DNA from: Lysinimonas soli
Lineage (GTDB): Bacteria > Actinomycetota > Actinomycetes > Actinomycetales > Microbacteriaceae
DNA: 64,000 nt
Assembly (NCBI RefSeq): GCF_042655435.1
Contig: NZ_JBHSMG010000001.1
Coordinates: 558,001-622,000 of the forward strand
Direction of reading: 5' to 3'
Below are positions 49,937 through 60,090 of the stretch, piece by piece. Below the pieces are notes generated by a model. That model made no database searches, was not told the DNA's origin, and saw nothing but the letters and a program-made list of their open reading frames with translations. Position numbers and translations under genes: made by a program. Every line of letters starts with the position of its first letter. The stretch's first letter is position 1.

Positions 49937-50563
49937 TCAGGCGGGGGCGGCGACCGCGGCGAAGGCCTCGATCGCGGCGAGCAGCGCGGCCGCGTCGACG
50001 AAGCGGTGCGCGTGGATCCCGACCGAGCGGGCGCCCTCGACGTTCACCTCGAGGTCGTCGGCGAAGAAGACCAGCTCGGCCGGCACCTCGTAGTGCGCCA
50101 ACAGGTTCGAGAACACGCGCGGATCGGGTTTGCGCGCCCCGAAGAAGCTCGAGGTGTGCAGTTCGTCGCCGAACAGGGGGACCAGTTCGGGAGCGAGCGT
50201 GGTGAGGTTCCGCTCGACGAGCGGTCCGTTGTTGGTCAGCAGGGCGACCGCACCGAGCTCGCCCGCCCGCCGCACGGCGTCGAGCGAATCGGGCCACGGG
50301 GTCATCGCCGATCGACGGTTGGCGATCCAGGCTTCGACGGGGATGTCGGTCCCGAGCGCCCGCGTGAACGCCGCGTGATACGCCTCCGCGTCGGCGAAGC
50401 GCCCGGCCTCGGCGGCCCATTCGCCCTCGTCGTGCCACCAGCGACGGCGCAGCTCGGCGAACTCGAGGCCGGTCATCGCGCTCAGGCCGGCCATCCGGAC
50501 CCGCCAGTCGTAGTCGAAGAGCACGTCATCCATGTCGAAGACGAAGAGGGGGGTCCGGGTCAT
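49937..50563 (-). CDS. HAD-superfamily hydrolase inserted antisense in the rho-atp run
   Basis: 208-residue HAD hydrolase. Motif I is LFVFDMDDVLFDYDWRVR, with the DxD of the family. Motif II is ALLTNNG, the motif III lysine is FFGARKPDPRVFSN, and motif IV is LVFFADDLEVNVEGA. The cap is helical (about 15-85, with RRRWWHDEGEWAAEAGRF). A phosphatase or dehalogenase; substrate unknown. ATG 50563 follows GGAGG by four bases. It lies on the strand opposite to the operon and splits prmC from tsaC, so tsaC must use its own promoter. Confidence 0.85.
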   Translation of the reverse strand: MTRTPLFVFDMDDVLFDYDWRVRMAGLSAMTGLEFAELRRRWWHDEGEWAAEAGRFADAEAYHAAFTRALGTDIPVEAWIANRRSAMTPWPDSLDAVRRAGELGAVALLTNNGPLVERNLTTLAPELVPLFGDELHTSSFFGARKPDPRVFSNLLAHYEVPAELVFFADDLEVNVEGARSVGIHAHRFVDAAALLAAIEAFAAVAAPA

Positions 50564-50611
50564 GATGCCTCCAGTCTCCCGTACGCGGAGGGGCGGCGCC
50601 GTCCCGGCGGA

Positions 50612-50617
50612 TACGAT
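50612..50617 (+). promoter_or_regulatory. Candidate tsaC -10 box
   Basis: TACGAT predicts a transcript start near 50624, four bases before ATG 50628. This promoter would serve tsaC-wecA and perhaps the start of the ATP synthase region. Confidence 0.4.
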
Positions 50618-50627
50618 TGAGCCCGTT

Positions 50628-51308
50628 ATGCCTCCCGTCTTCGACACCGCCGTTCCGGCCGAGCTGCTCGCCGGCATGCGCCTGGCCCGCGGCGCGATCG
50701 GCACGGGCGAGCTCGTCGTGATCCCGACCGACACCGTCTACGGGGTCGCGGCCGACGCGTTCTCGCCGGTCGCGGTGGCCCGGCTGCTCGACGCGAAGGG
50801 GCGCGACCGCACCGCGCCGCCACCCGTGCTGGTCCCGGGCATCCCCACCCTCGACGCCCTCGCCGAGTCGGTTCCGGACGAGGTGCGGGCGCTCGTGGCC
50901 GAGTTCTGGCCCGGAGGGCTCACCGTCATCCTGCGGGCGCGTCCGACCCTCGACTGGGACCTCGGCGAGACCCGCGGCACCGTCGCCCTGCGCATGCCGA
51001 GCGACACGATCGCCCTCGAGCTGCTCTCCGAAACCGGTCCGCTCGCCGTGTCGAGCGCCAATCGAACGGGCGAGCCCGCCGCGACGACGATCGCCGAGGC
51101 GGAGCGGATGCTCGGCGACGCCGTCGCCGTCTACCTCGACGGGGGGACGGTCGGTTCCGCGTACCCGGCAGCCGACCCGCGCTCCGGATCGACGATCGTC
51201 GACGCGACCGCGCTGGAGCACCCGGAGGGCAAGCTGCGCATCGTGCGCCACGGTGTGATCCCGGATTCCGAGATCGTCCGCATCGTGGGGCCGGAACGAT
51301 GCGCATAG
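50628..51308 (+). CDS. tsaC: L-threonylcarbamoyladenylate synthase (Sua5/YrdC/YwlC family)
   Basis: 226-residue enzyme making threonylcarbamoyl-AMP from threonine, bicarbonate and ATP for the t6A modification of ANN-decoding tRNAs. The core has VVIPTDTVYGVAADAFSPVAVARLLDAKGRDRTAPPPVLVPG, WPGGLTVILRARP, TVALRMPSDTIALELL and PLAVSSANRTGEPAATT. ATG 50628 is close to the predicted transcript start. It overlaps wecA by ten bases. In this genome threonine genes and t6A synthesis lie in one neighbourhood. Confidence 0.94.
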   Translation: MPPVFDTAVPAELLAGMRLARGAIGTGELVVIPTDTVYGVAADAFSPVAVARLLDAKGRDRTAPPPVLVPGIPTLDALAESVPDEVRALVAEFWPGGLTVILRARPTLDWDLGETRGTVALRMPSDTIALELLSETGPLAVSSANRTGEPAATTIAEAERMLGDAVAVYLDGGTVGSAYPAADPRSGSTIVDATALEHPEGKLRIVRHGVIPDSEIVRIVGPERCA

Positions 51309-52573
51309 TCTTCTACGTGATCTCGGCCGGAGTCTCGGCCGTCGTCACCTTCGGCCTGGCGATGCTGATCTGGAAGCTCAGCACGAGGTTCCGGCTCTAC
51401 CCCAAGATCCGGGCGCGCGACGTGCATACCCGGCCGACTCCGCGCCTGGGCGGCATCGCGATGTTCGTCGGCGTCGTCGCCGCCTTCGCGGTCGGCTCGC
51501 AACTGCCGCAGCTGTCGATCGTCTTCTCGGAGCCCGGCAAGATCCTCGCCGTGCTGGGCGCTGCGGCGATCATCGTGGGCATCGGCGTCGCCGACGACAT
51601 CTGGGACCTCGACTGGCTCACCAAGCTCGCGGGGCAGATCATCGCGGCGGCCCTGCTGGCCTGGCAGGGCATCCAGATCGTGGCCCTGCCGTTCTTCCAG
51701 AACACCGCCGTGCTGCTCTCGCCCTACATGTTCCTGGCGATCACGGTCTTCCTCGTCGTGCTCGTGATGAACGCCCTGAACTTCATCGATGGTCTCGACG
51801 GACTCGTGGCGGGCGTCGCGATCATCGCGAACAGCGTGTTCTTCGTGTACTCGTACATCGTCACCTACCAGCCCACCGCTCAGAGCGCCTACTTCAACCT
51901 CCCGCAGTTCATCTCGGCGGTGCTGATCGGCGCCTGCGTGGGCTTCCTGCCGTTGAACTGGCATCCGGCCAAGCTCTTCATGGGGGATGCCGGCGCCCTC
52001 TTGGTGGGTCTGCTGATGGCCACGACGACGATCGGCTTCACCGGCAACATCGATCTCGGCACTCTGAGCGGCAACCGGCAGTTCCTGCCCGCGTTCATCC
52101 CGGTGCTGCTGCCGTTCGCCGTACTGCTGGTACCCCTGCTCGACTTCGGCCTCGCCGTGTTCCGCCGGCTGCGCGCCGGCAAGTCGCCCTTCAGCGCCGA
52201 TCGCAAGCATCTGCACCACCGCCTGCTCGACATGGGGCACTCGCATCTGCACGCCGTCCTGATCTTCTACGGATGGACGGCCGTCGCCTCGGTCGGGCTG
52301 CTGCTGTTCCTGTTCACGCCGTCGTGGGTCGCGATCCTGGTCACCGCGACCGGTCTCGTCGTCTGCACGATCGTGACCCTGGCCCCGCTCAGCCGACGCA
52401 AGGCCGTGGAGGCCGCGGTGCAGAGCGCGGCTCCCGAGGTGGCATCCGAGGCGCAGCTCGCCCGGTACGACCCGCTCGACGCCGCCGCGGACTCGGACGA
52501 CGTCGAAGGACCGACGGATGCCGAGGCCGATGCGGCCCTCGGCCGCCTCAACGAGAAGGAGTCCCGCCCGTGA
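51299..52573 (+). CDS. wecA: Undecaprenyl/decaprenyl-phosphate GlcNAc-1-phosphate transferase (WecA/Rfe)
   Basis: 424-residue polytopic membrane enzyme of the MraY/WecA family starting envelope glycan synthesis on polyprenyl phosphate, with about 11 membrane segments. Motifs: HTRPTPRLGGIAMFVG, GVADDIWDLDWLTKLAGQ (Asp pair for Mg2+), NALNFIDGLDGLVAGVA, LNWHPAKLFMGDAGALLVG and the His-rich DRKHLHHRLLDMGHSH, which marks the GlcNAc-1-P branch. The hydrophilic C-terminal tail (about 365-424) is acidic. In mycobacteria this position starts arabinogalactan linker synthesis; the acceptor here may differ. Confidence 0.93.
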   Translation: MRIVFYVISAGVSAVVTFGLAMLIWKLSTRFRLYPKIRARDVHTRPTPRLGGIAMFVGVVAAFAVGSQLPQLSIVFSEPGKILAVLGAAAIIVGIGVADDIWDLDWLTKLAGQIIAAALLAWQGIQIVALPFFQNTAVLLSPYMFLAITVFLVVLVMNALNFIDGLDGLVAGVAIIANSVFFVYSYIVTYQPTAQSAYFNLPQFISAVLIGACVGFLPLNWHPAKLFMGDAGALLVGLLMATTTIGFTGNIDLGTLSGNRQFLPAFIPVLLPFAVLLVPLLDFGLAVFRRLRAGKSPFSADRKHLHHRLLDMGHSHLHAVLIFYGWTAVASVGLLLFLFTPSWVAILVTATGLVVCTIVTLAPLSRRKAVEAAVQSAAPEVASEAQLARYDPLDAAADSDDVEGPTDAEADAALGRLNEKESRP

Positions 52574-53022
52574 CTGTGACCCCGGTGCTCACCAGAGCCC
52601 TGCGCTACGGAGGCATCTTCGCGGTCGCGGTCGCCGTCGTGGCCGGGGTCGTCGGGCTCCTCGTCGCGGGCGTGCCCGGCCTGGTCGGAGGCCTGCTCGG
52701 CGCGGCCCTCTCGGCTGTGTTCCTCGGGCTCACTGCGATCAGCATGCTGATCGCGGGACGGGTGGCGAAGGGCGACTCGACCAGCCCGATCTTCTTCGGC
52801 ATCGTCGTCGGGGTGTGGCTGCTCAAGCTCATCGTCTTCGTCGTGGTCGAGATCCTGCTGCGTGGGCAACCCTGGTTCAACCCGTACGTGTTCTTCGCCG
52901 CGATCGTGGTGGTCGTGATCGGTTCGCTGGTGCTCGACGGTGTCGCGATGTACCGGGCCCGGGTGCCCTACGTGAGCGACATCTCGTTGCCGGGCGATCC
53001 GGAGCCGAAGCGGCGTCCCTGA
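52570..53022 (+). CDS. AtpI/UncI-like small membrane protein preceding the ATP synthase
   Basis: 150 residues with four predicted membrane helices (about 13-35, 38-62, 70-95 and 105-128) and a polar tail ending DPEPKRRP. Sequence is weakly conserved; position directly before atpB matches the AtpI-like gene of Actinobacteria, proposed to aid assembly of the c ring or Mg2+ supply. GTG 52570 overlaps the wecA stop by four bases. A perfect palindrome follows at 53029-53040. Confidence 0.75.
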   Translation: MTVTPVLTRALRYGGIFAVAVAVVAGVVGLLVAGVPGLVGGLLGAALSAVFLGLTAISMLIAGRVAKGDSTSPIFFGIVVGVWLLKLIVFVVVEILLRGQPWFNPYVFFAAIVVVVIGSLVLDGVAMYRARVPYVSDISLPGDPEPKRRP

Positions 53023-53028
53023 CCGTCT

Positions 53029-53040
53029 CGGGGCGCCCCG
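53029..53040. repeat. GC-rich palindrome before the atp operon
   Basis: CGGGGCGCCCCG is a perfect 12-base palindrome seven bases after the atpI-like stop. Without a T tract it is a weak terminator candidate at best. The AT-richer TTTGATAGTGTTG at about 53065-53077 just after it is a possible atp promoter region. Confidence 0.3.
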
Positions 53041-53117
53041 ACGCGGTGCGCCGCCCTCATTTCCTTTGATAGTGTTGAACCCATAACTCCCCCCAATCGC
53101 CGCGCTTCCGGCGCCCG

Positions 53118-53966
53118 ATGCTGGAGAAGGTCCTGATAACCTCCGCCGTTTCCTCACTTCTGCCGTTCATCGTCAAAGCCGACGATTCGGGCGGTGGTTT
53201 CGAAGGTCCCTCGATCAACGATTTCTTCCCGCCTGCGGTGCTCTTCGCGGGTACCCCGTTCGAGTTGAACCGGGTGCTGCTGATCAGGCTCCTGGCCGTC
53301 GCGGTCCTGCTTGTCGTCCTCTGGCTCGGCACCCGCAACTGGCGGGTCGTCCCGACCCGTGGCCAGGTGGCCATGGAGTTCGCGATCAACTTCGTGCGTC
53401 AGGGCATCGTCATCGACACGCTCGGCGAGAAGGCCGGCAAGCGCTTCATGCCGCTGATCATGACGATCTTCTTCCTGACCCTCGCCTTGAACCTCACCGG
53501 CACGATCCCCGGGCTCCAGATCGCGAGCACCGGCCTGATCGGCCAGGCGATCATCATGGCGGTCATCTCCTACGTGACCTTCATCTACGCGGGAGTGCGC
53601 GAGCACAAGCTCCGCTTCTTCCGGAACGCGCTGTGGATTCCCGGCGTCCCGATCGCGATCAAGCCGGTCATCGCGCTCCTCGAGCTGCTGTCGACCTTCA
53701 TCATCCGGCCCATCACGCTGACCCTCCGACTGACCATGAACATGGTCGCAGGGCACATGCTCCTGACGCTGTGCTTCCTCGCGACCAACTTCTTCTTCTT
53801 CACCGTGCTCGCCGGCGGCAATGCGCTCGGCCTGCTCGGCGTCGGAAGCCTGCTGTTCGGCGTCGTCTTCACGGTGCTGGAGATGTTCATCGCCGGCTTG
53901 CAGGCCTACGTCTTCGCGATCCTCACCGCCATCTACGTCCAGATGGCGCTGTCGGACGAGCACTGA
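53118..53966 (+). CDS. atpB: ATP synthase Fo subunit a
   Basis: 282-residue membrane subunit forming the two proton half-channels beside the c ring. It has five to six hydrophobic helices. The essential arginine helix is in LSTFIIRPITLTLRLTMNMVAGHMLL, and the late helix reads FIAGLQAYVFAILTAIYVQMALSDEH. NLTGTIPGLQIASTG is also typical. ATG 53118 lacks a clear ribosome site; the first 60 residues are poorly conserved so the start is less sure. It opens the atpBEFHAGDC operon. Confidence 0.96.
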   Translation: MLEKVLITSAVSSLLPFIVKADDSGGGFEGPSINDFFPPAVLFAGTPFELNRVLLIRLLAVAVLLVVLWLGTRNWRVVPTRGQVAMEFAINFVRQGIVIDTLGEKAGKRFMPLIMTIFFLTLALNLTGTIPGLQIASTGLIGQAIIMAVISYVTFIYAGVREHKLRFFRNALWIPGVPIAIKPVIALLELLSTFIIRPITLTLRLTMNMVAGHMLLTLCFLATNFFFFTVLAGGNALGLLGVGSLLFGVVFTVLEMFIAGLQAYVFAILTAIYVQMALSDEH

Positions 53967-54007
53967 GCTCGTCAGACGAACCCACCACCCTCGAAAGGAA
54001 AACCCCA

Positions 54008-54229
54008 GTGAACGTTGTTGGAGCGCTCGCGCCCCTCGCCTTCGGTCTCGCCGTCATCGGCTCCGGTATCGGCGTCGGCATCATCGTCGGCAAGACCATC
54101 GAGTCGGTGGCCCGTCAGCCCGAACTGCAGGGCCGCCTGCAGACCCTCATGTGGATCGGTATCGCGCTGACCGAAGCACTCTGCTTCATCGCCATCGGCG
54201 TCGCGTTCATCCCGTTCCCCAAGCCGTGA
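54008..54229 (+). CDS. atpE: ATP synthase Fo subunit c
   Basis: 73-residue hairpin of two membrane helices that forms the rotor ring. The first helix has the glycine motif FGLAVIGSGIGVGIIVGKT. A polar loop ARQPELQG follows, then the second helix IGIALTEALCFIAIGVAF, whose Glu is the ion-binding carboxylate. The surrounding residues look proton-type. GTG start after GAAAGGAAA. Confidence 0.97.
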   Translation: MNVVGALAPLAFGLAVIGSGIGVGIIVGKTIESVARQPELQGRLQTLMWIGIALTEALCFIAIGVAFIPFPKP

Positions 54230-54258
54230 TCCGACTCTCACCCGAGGAAGGAGTCTGA

Positions 54259-54822
54259 ATGCTCCCCGCAGCAGCACAGACGGGCGGCAGCATCCTCATT
54301 CCGGCGATCCCCGACCTGGTCTGGGGCACGATCGCGTTCGTCATCGTTCTGATCGTGATCGCCTGGAAGGTCCTGCCGAACGTCAACAAGGCGCTCGACG
54401 CCCGCGCCGATGCGATCGAGGGCGGGCTCAAGCGCGCCGAAGAAGCGCAGGCGGGCGCGCAGGAGGCTCGTGAGAAGTACACGGCTCAGCTCGCCGAAGC
54501 GCGCGCCGAGGCGGCACGCATCCGCGAGCAGGCCCGCGACGACGCCAAGCAGATCCGGGCGGAGCTCGTCGAGCAGGCGCAGGCCGATGCGGCCCGCGTC
54601 GTCGCCAACGCACAGACCCAGATCGAGGCAGAGCGCGCCGCGGCACTGTCGTCGCTGCGCGTCGAGGTCGGCTCGCTGGCCCTCGGGCTCGCGTCGACCG
54701 TGATCGGCGAGAGCCTGAGCGACGACAAGCGCTCGGCATCGATCGTCGACCGCTTCCTCGCCGACCTCGAGACCGCGGATGCCGCGGCCGCTCAGGCCCG
54801 GCCGACGGGAGCGCGTCCGTAA
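54259..54822 (+). CDS. atpF: ATP synthase Fo subunit b
   Basis: 187-residue peripheral-stalk subunit. One membrane helix (about 20-40, LVWGTIAFVIVLIVIAWKVLP) is followed by a long charged helix (45-165) rich in Glu, Ala and Arg. AGGAAGGAG-like sequence precedes the ATG. The stop (TAA) shares a base with the atpH ATG. The b and delta subunits are separate here, unlike the mycobacterial b-delta fusion. Confidence 0.95.
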   Translation: MLPAAAQTGGSILIPAIPDLVWGTIAFVIVLIVIAWKVLPNVNKALDARADAIEGGLKRAEEAQAGAQEAREKYTAQLAEARAEAARIREQARDDAKQIRAELVEQAQADAARVVANAQTQIEAERAAALSSLRVEVGSLALGLASTVIGESLSDDKRSASIVDRFLADLETADAAAAQARPTGARP

Positions 54823-55613
54823 TGGGTTCCGCATCCCGGCAGTCGCTCGCCGCCGCCGTCAGCCAGCTGGCCGCGACGACGGGCGTCACGATCACCACGG
54901 GCGAGCAGTTGCTGGCCGCGGCCAGGGCGTTCGACGAGTCGGCGCAGCTGCGCGCGATCCTCGGCGACCCCTCGGTGGCACCCGCTGACAAGTCCGCGCT
55001 CGTGGCCCGCATCATGCCGGGTCTCGAGAAGCCGGCGGCCGCCGTGCTCGACACGATCGTGGCATCGAGCTGGTCCAATGGCGGCGAGCTCGTCGACGGG
55101 ATCGAACAGGTCGGCATCCGCGCCATCGCGCGCGGCGAAGGCCACTCCGCGACGATCGAGTCGCAGTTGTTCTCGTTCGCCCGCGTCGTGGCGAGCGACC
55201 CCGAGCTCGAGCTGACGCTCGGCAACAAGCTCGCGGCGGCGCAGGGCAAAGCCGAGGTGGTCGATCGACTGATCGGCACCAAGGCGGTCAGGGCCACTGT
55301 CGTCATCGTCGATCACCTGGTGCGCAGCCCGCGCGGCCGGCGCATCGGCGAGATGCTCGCCGCAGCGGCCGACGTCGTCGCCGCGGCAGGTGAGCGCCGG
55401 GTGGCGACCGTGACCTCCGCGGTGCCGCTGAGTGCGGCCCAGCAGACCCGCCTGGCGGCCGCACTCGCCCGGCAGTACGGCAGCGACATCCAGCTCAACC
55501 TGGTGGTCGACCCGACCGTGGTCGGCGGCGCGCGCGTTCAGCTCGGCGGCGACGTCATCGACGGCACCATCTCGGCGCGACTCGCAGAACTCAAGCTCCA
55601 GCTCGCCGGCTGA
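54822..55613 (+). CDS. atpH: ATP synthase F1 subunit delta
   Basis: 263-residue delta subunit linking the F1 head to the b stalk. It is longer than the E. coli protein (177), with a longer helical N-terminal part as in other Actinobacteria. The conserved C-terminus includes ATVTSAVPLSAAQQTRLAAALARQYG, DIQLNLVVDPTVVGGARVQLGGDVIDGTISARL. One-base overlap with atpF; atpA follows after 65 bases. Confidence 0.94.
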   Translation: MGSASRQSLAAAVSQLAATTGVTITTGEQLLAAARAFDESAQLRAILGDPSVAPADKSALVARIMPGLEKPAAAVLDTIVASSWSNGGELVDGIEQVGIRAIARGEGHSATIESQLFSFARVVASDPELELTLGNKLAAAQGKAEVVDRLIGTKAVRATVVIVDHLVRSPRGRRIGEMLAAAADVVAAAGERRVATVTSAVPLSAAQQTRLAAALARQYGSDIQLNLVVDPTVVGGARVQLGGDVIDGTISARLAELKLQLAG

Positions 55614-55678
55614 CCCGGCATCCACTCACGACACAGACTCTCTCGACCCAGAGACCACCCCAGAAAAGGGAAGCCCCC

Positions 55679-57316
55679 ATGGCAGACATCACCATCAGCC
55701 CGGACGAGATCCGCGACGCCCTTCAGAGCTTCGTCGACTCGTACCAGCCCGCCGCGGCGAGTGCGACCGAGGTCGGGACCGTCATCGACGCGGCTGACGG
55801 CATCGCGCACGTCGAGGGCCTGCCGAACGTCATGGCCAACGAGCTCATCCGGTTCGCGGACGGCACCCTGGGCCTCGCGCTCAACCTCGACGAGAACGAG
55901 ATCGGTGTCATCGTGCTGGGCGAGTTCTCGGGCATCGTCGAGGGCATGGAGGTCACCCGCACGGGTGAGGTGCTCTCGGTGCCCGTCGGCGACGGCTACC
56001 TGGGTCGGGTCGTCGACCCGCTCGGCGTGCCCATCGACGGCCTCGGGCCGATCGCGTCCGAGGGTCGTCGCGCGCTCGAACTGCAGGCTCCCGGCGTCAT
56101 GCAGCGCAAGAGCGTGCACGAGCCGATGCAGACCGGCATCAAGGCCATCGACGCGATGATCCCGATCGGACGCGGTCAGCGTCAGCTCATCATCGGCGAC
56201 CGTCAGACCGGCAAGACCGCGATCGCGATCGACACGATCATCAACCAGAAGGCCAACTGGGCCTCGGGCGACGTGAACAAGCAGGTGCGCTGCATCTACG
56301 TCGCGATCGGTCAGAAGGGTTCGACGATCGCGGCTGTGAAGGGCGCCCTCGAAGACGCAGGAGCCCTCGAGTACACGACGATCGTCGCGGCCCCGGCTTC
56401 CGACGCGGCCGGCTTCAAGTACCTCGCCCCCTACACCGGCTCGGCCATCGGCCAGCACTGGATGTACGGCGGCAAGCACGTGCTGATCATCTTCGACGAC
56501 CTGTCGAAGCAGGCCGAGGCCTACCGCGCCGTGTCGCTGCTGCTGCGTCGCCCGCCGGGACGCGAGGCCTACCCGGGTGACGTGTTCTACCTGCACTCCC
56601 GCCTGCTCGAGCGTTGCGCCAAGCTCTCCGACGAGCTCGGCGCCGGCTCGATGACCGGGCTGCCGATCATCGAGACCAAGGCCAACGACGTCTCGGCCTA
56701 CATCCCGACCAACGTGATCTCGATCACCGACGGCCAGATCTTCCTGCAGTCCGACCTCTTCAACGCGAACCAGCGTCCCGCGGTCGACGTCGGCATCTCG
56801 GTCTCCCGCGTCGGTGGTGACGCGCAGGTGAAGAGCATCAAGAAGGTGTCGGGCACGCTGAAGCTCGAGCTGGCCCAGTACCGCGCGCTCGAGGCCTTCG
56901 CCCTGTTCGCCTCCGATCTGGATGCCACCAGCCGCCGCCAGCTCGCCCGTGGCGCCCGCCTGACCGAGCTGCTGCGCCAGCCGCAGTACTCGCCGTACCC
57001 GGTCGAGGAGCAGGTCGTCTCGATCTGGGCAGGAACCAACGGCAAGCTCGACGAGGTCCCCGTGACCGACGTGCTCCGCTTCGAGCGCGAACTGCTCGAC
57101 TACCTCGGCCGCAACACGACGGTGCTGACGACCCTGCGCGACACGAACGTGCTCGACGACGACACCGCCGCCGAGCTCGAGAAGGCCGTCGCGGCGTTCA
57201 GCGCCGAGTTCCAGACCGGCGACGGTCGGGCTCTCATCGAGGCGGGCAAGGAGACGTTCGAGGCCACCGAGGTCGAAGACGTCAACCAAGAGAAGATCGT
57301 CAAGAGCCGCCGCTAG
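55679..57316 (+). CDS. atpA: ATP synthase F1 subunit alpha
   Basis: 545-residue nucleotide-binding but noncatalytic subunit of F1. The P loop is QLIIGDRQTGKTAIAIDTI. ADGIAHVEGLPNVMANELI forms the beta-barrel start. The arginine finger region is in PAVDVGISVSRVGGDAQVKSIKKVSG. The C-terminal helical domain is complete (RALIEAGKETFEATEVEDVNQEKIVKSRR tail region). AAGGGAAG precedes ATG 55679. Confidence 0.98.
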   Translation: MADITISPDEIRDALQSFVDSYQPAAASATEVGTVIDAADGIAHVEGLPNVMANELIRFADGTLGLALNLDENEIGVIVLGEFSGIVEGMEVTRTGEVLSVPVGDGYLGRVVDPLGVPIDGLGPIASEGRRALELQAPGVMQRKSVHEPMQTGIKAIDAMIPIGRGQRQLIIGDRQTGKTAIAIDTIINQKANWASGDVNKQVRCIYVAIGQKGSTIAAVKGALEDAGALEYTTIVAAPASDAAGFKYLAPYTGSAIGQHWMYGGKHVLIIFDDLSKQAEAYRAVSLLLRRPPGREAYPGDVFYLHSRLLERCAKLSDELGAGSMTGLPIIETKANDVSAYIPTNVISITDGQIFLQSDLFNANQRPAVDVGISVSRVGGDAQVKSIKKVSGTLKLELAQYRALEAFALFASDLDATSRRQLARGARLTELLRQPQYSPYPVEEQVVSIWAGTNGKLDEVPVTDVLRFERELLDYLGRNTTVLTTLRDTNVLDDDTAAELEKAVAAFSAEFQTGDGRALIEAGKETFEATEVEDVNQEKIVKSRR

Positions 57317-57365
57317 GCGTCGCCCTCCACGACTCGCACACCAGAAGACGTAAGGACACAACGAC

Positions 57366-58265
57366 ATGGGCGCCCAACTTCGGGTCTACCGGCAGAAGAT
57401 CCGCTCTGCCCAGACGACCAAGAAGATCACCCGTGCCATGGAGCTGATCGCGGCATCGCGCATCCAGAAGGCCCTGGTGCGAGTGCAGGCCTCCGCCCCG
57501 TACGCGCGCGCGGTCACGCGCGCCGTCTCGGCGGTCGCCACCTACTCGAACGTGAACCACGTTCTGACGACCGAGCCCGAGAAGATCGAGCGTTCGGCGG
57601 TCGTGATCTTCGCCTCGGACCGCGGCCTGGCCGGTGCCTTCAACGCCAACGTGCTGAAGGAGGCCGAGGAGCTGACGACGCTGTTGCGCAGTCAGGGCAA
57701 AGAGGTCGTCTACTACCTCGTCGGCCGCCGTGCCGTCGGCTACTTCGCGTTCCGTCGCCGTGCGTCCGAGCGCGACTGGATCGGCGACACCGACAGCCCG
57801 ACGTTCGCCACGGCGCAGGAGATCGGCGACGAGGTGGTGCGCAAGTTCATCCAGCCGACCTCGGAGGGCGGCGTCGACGAGATCCACATCGTCTACAACC
57901 GCTTCGTGAGCATGCTCGTGCAGACCCCCGAGGTCGTCCGCCTGCTTCCCCTCGAGGTCGTCGAAGGCGTCGAGGAGCCCGACCCGAATCACCTGCTGCC
58001 GCTGTACGAGTTCGAGCCCGACTCGAGCGTCGTGCTCGACGCCCTGTTGCCCGTCTACATCCAGAGCCGCATCTTCAATGCGCTCCTGCAGTCGGCGGTC
58101 AGCAAGCACGCGGCGACCCAGAAGGCCATGAAGTCGGCGAGTGACAACGCCGACACCCTGATCCGTGACTACACGCGCCTGGCCAACAACGCGCGCCAGT
58201 CCGAGATCACCCAGCAGATTTCCGAGATCGTGGGCGGCGCAGACGCCCTCAGCTCGGCCAAGTAG
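57366..58265 (+). CDS. atpG: ATP synthase F1 subunit gamma
   Basis: 299-residue rotor shaft. The N-terminal helix GAQLRVYRQKIRSAQTTKKITRAMELIAASRIQKA and the C-terminal helix KHAATQKAMKSASDNADTLIRDYTRLANNARQSEITQQISEIVGGADAL form the coiled coil. The middle Rossmann-like part has VIFASDRGLAGAFNANVLK. Ordinary length for Actinobacteria. Confidence 0.97.
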   Translation: MGAQLRVYRQKIRSAQTTKKITRAMELIAASRIQKALVRVQASAPYARAVTRAVSAVATYSNVNHVLTTEPEKIERSAVVIFASDRGLAGAFNANVLKEAEELTTLLRSQGKEVVYYLVGRRAVGYFAFRRRASERDWIGDTDSPTFATAQEIGDEVVRKFIQPTSEGGVDEIHIVYNRFVSMLVQTPEVVRLLPLEVVEGVEEPDPNHLLPLYEFEPDSSVVLDALLPVYIQSRIFNALLQSAVSKHAATQKAMKSASDNADTLIRDYTRLANNARQSEITQQISEIVGGADALSSAK

Positions 58266-58292
58266 ACCTCGACTCGACAGAAAAGGGATCCC

Positions 58293-59813
<1,521 letters not shown>

Positions 59814-59814
59814 G

Positions 59815-60072
59815 ATGCCGCTCTCGGTGAGCATCGTCTCGGCTGACGCCGAGCTCTGGGCGGGTGAGGCCCGGCAGGTGGTGGCGCGCACCCAGATCGG
59901 CCAGATCGGCATCCTCGCCGGTCACCAGCCGGTTCTGGGCATCCTTGCCGAAGGCGAGGTCCGCGTGACGACTCTCGACGGCGACGTCATCACTGCCAAG
60001 GCGGATGACGGCTTCCTCTCGGTGCAGAACGACGTCGTCACCGTGGTCGCCAGCGCCGCAGAACTGGTCTGA
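59815..60072 (+). CDS. atpC: ATP synthase F1 subunit epsilon, short form without the C-terminal helical domain
   Basis: 85 residues against about 120-140 in most bacteria. The N-terminal beta-sandwich is complete: SVSIVSADAELWAGEARQVVARTQIGQIGILAGHQPVLGILAEGEVRV. The sequence ends at VVTVVASAAELV. The two C-terminal helices, which inhibit ATP hydrolysis in other species, are missing. The stop is a true TGA followed by a new gene, so the window does not cut the gene. It lies one base after atpD. Confidence 0.94.
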   Translation: MPLSVSIVSADAELWAGEARQVVARTQIGQIGILAGHQPVLGILAEGEVRVTTLDGDVITAKADDGFLSVQNDVVTVVASAAELV

Positions 60073-60090
60073 TCGCCGGGCGGGATCCTC

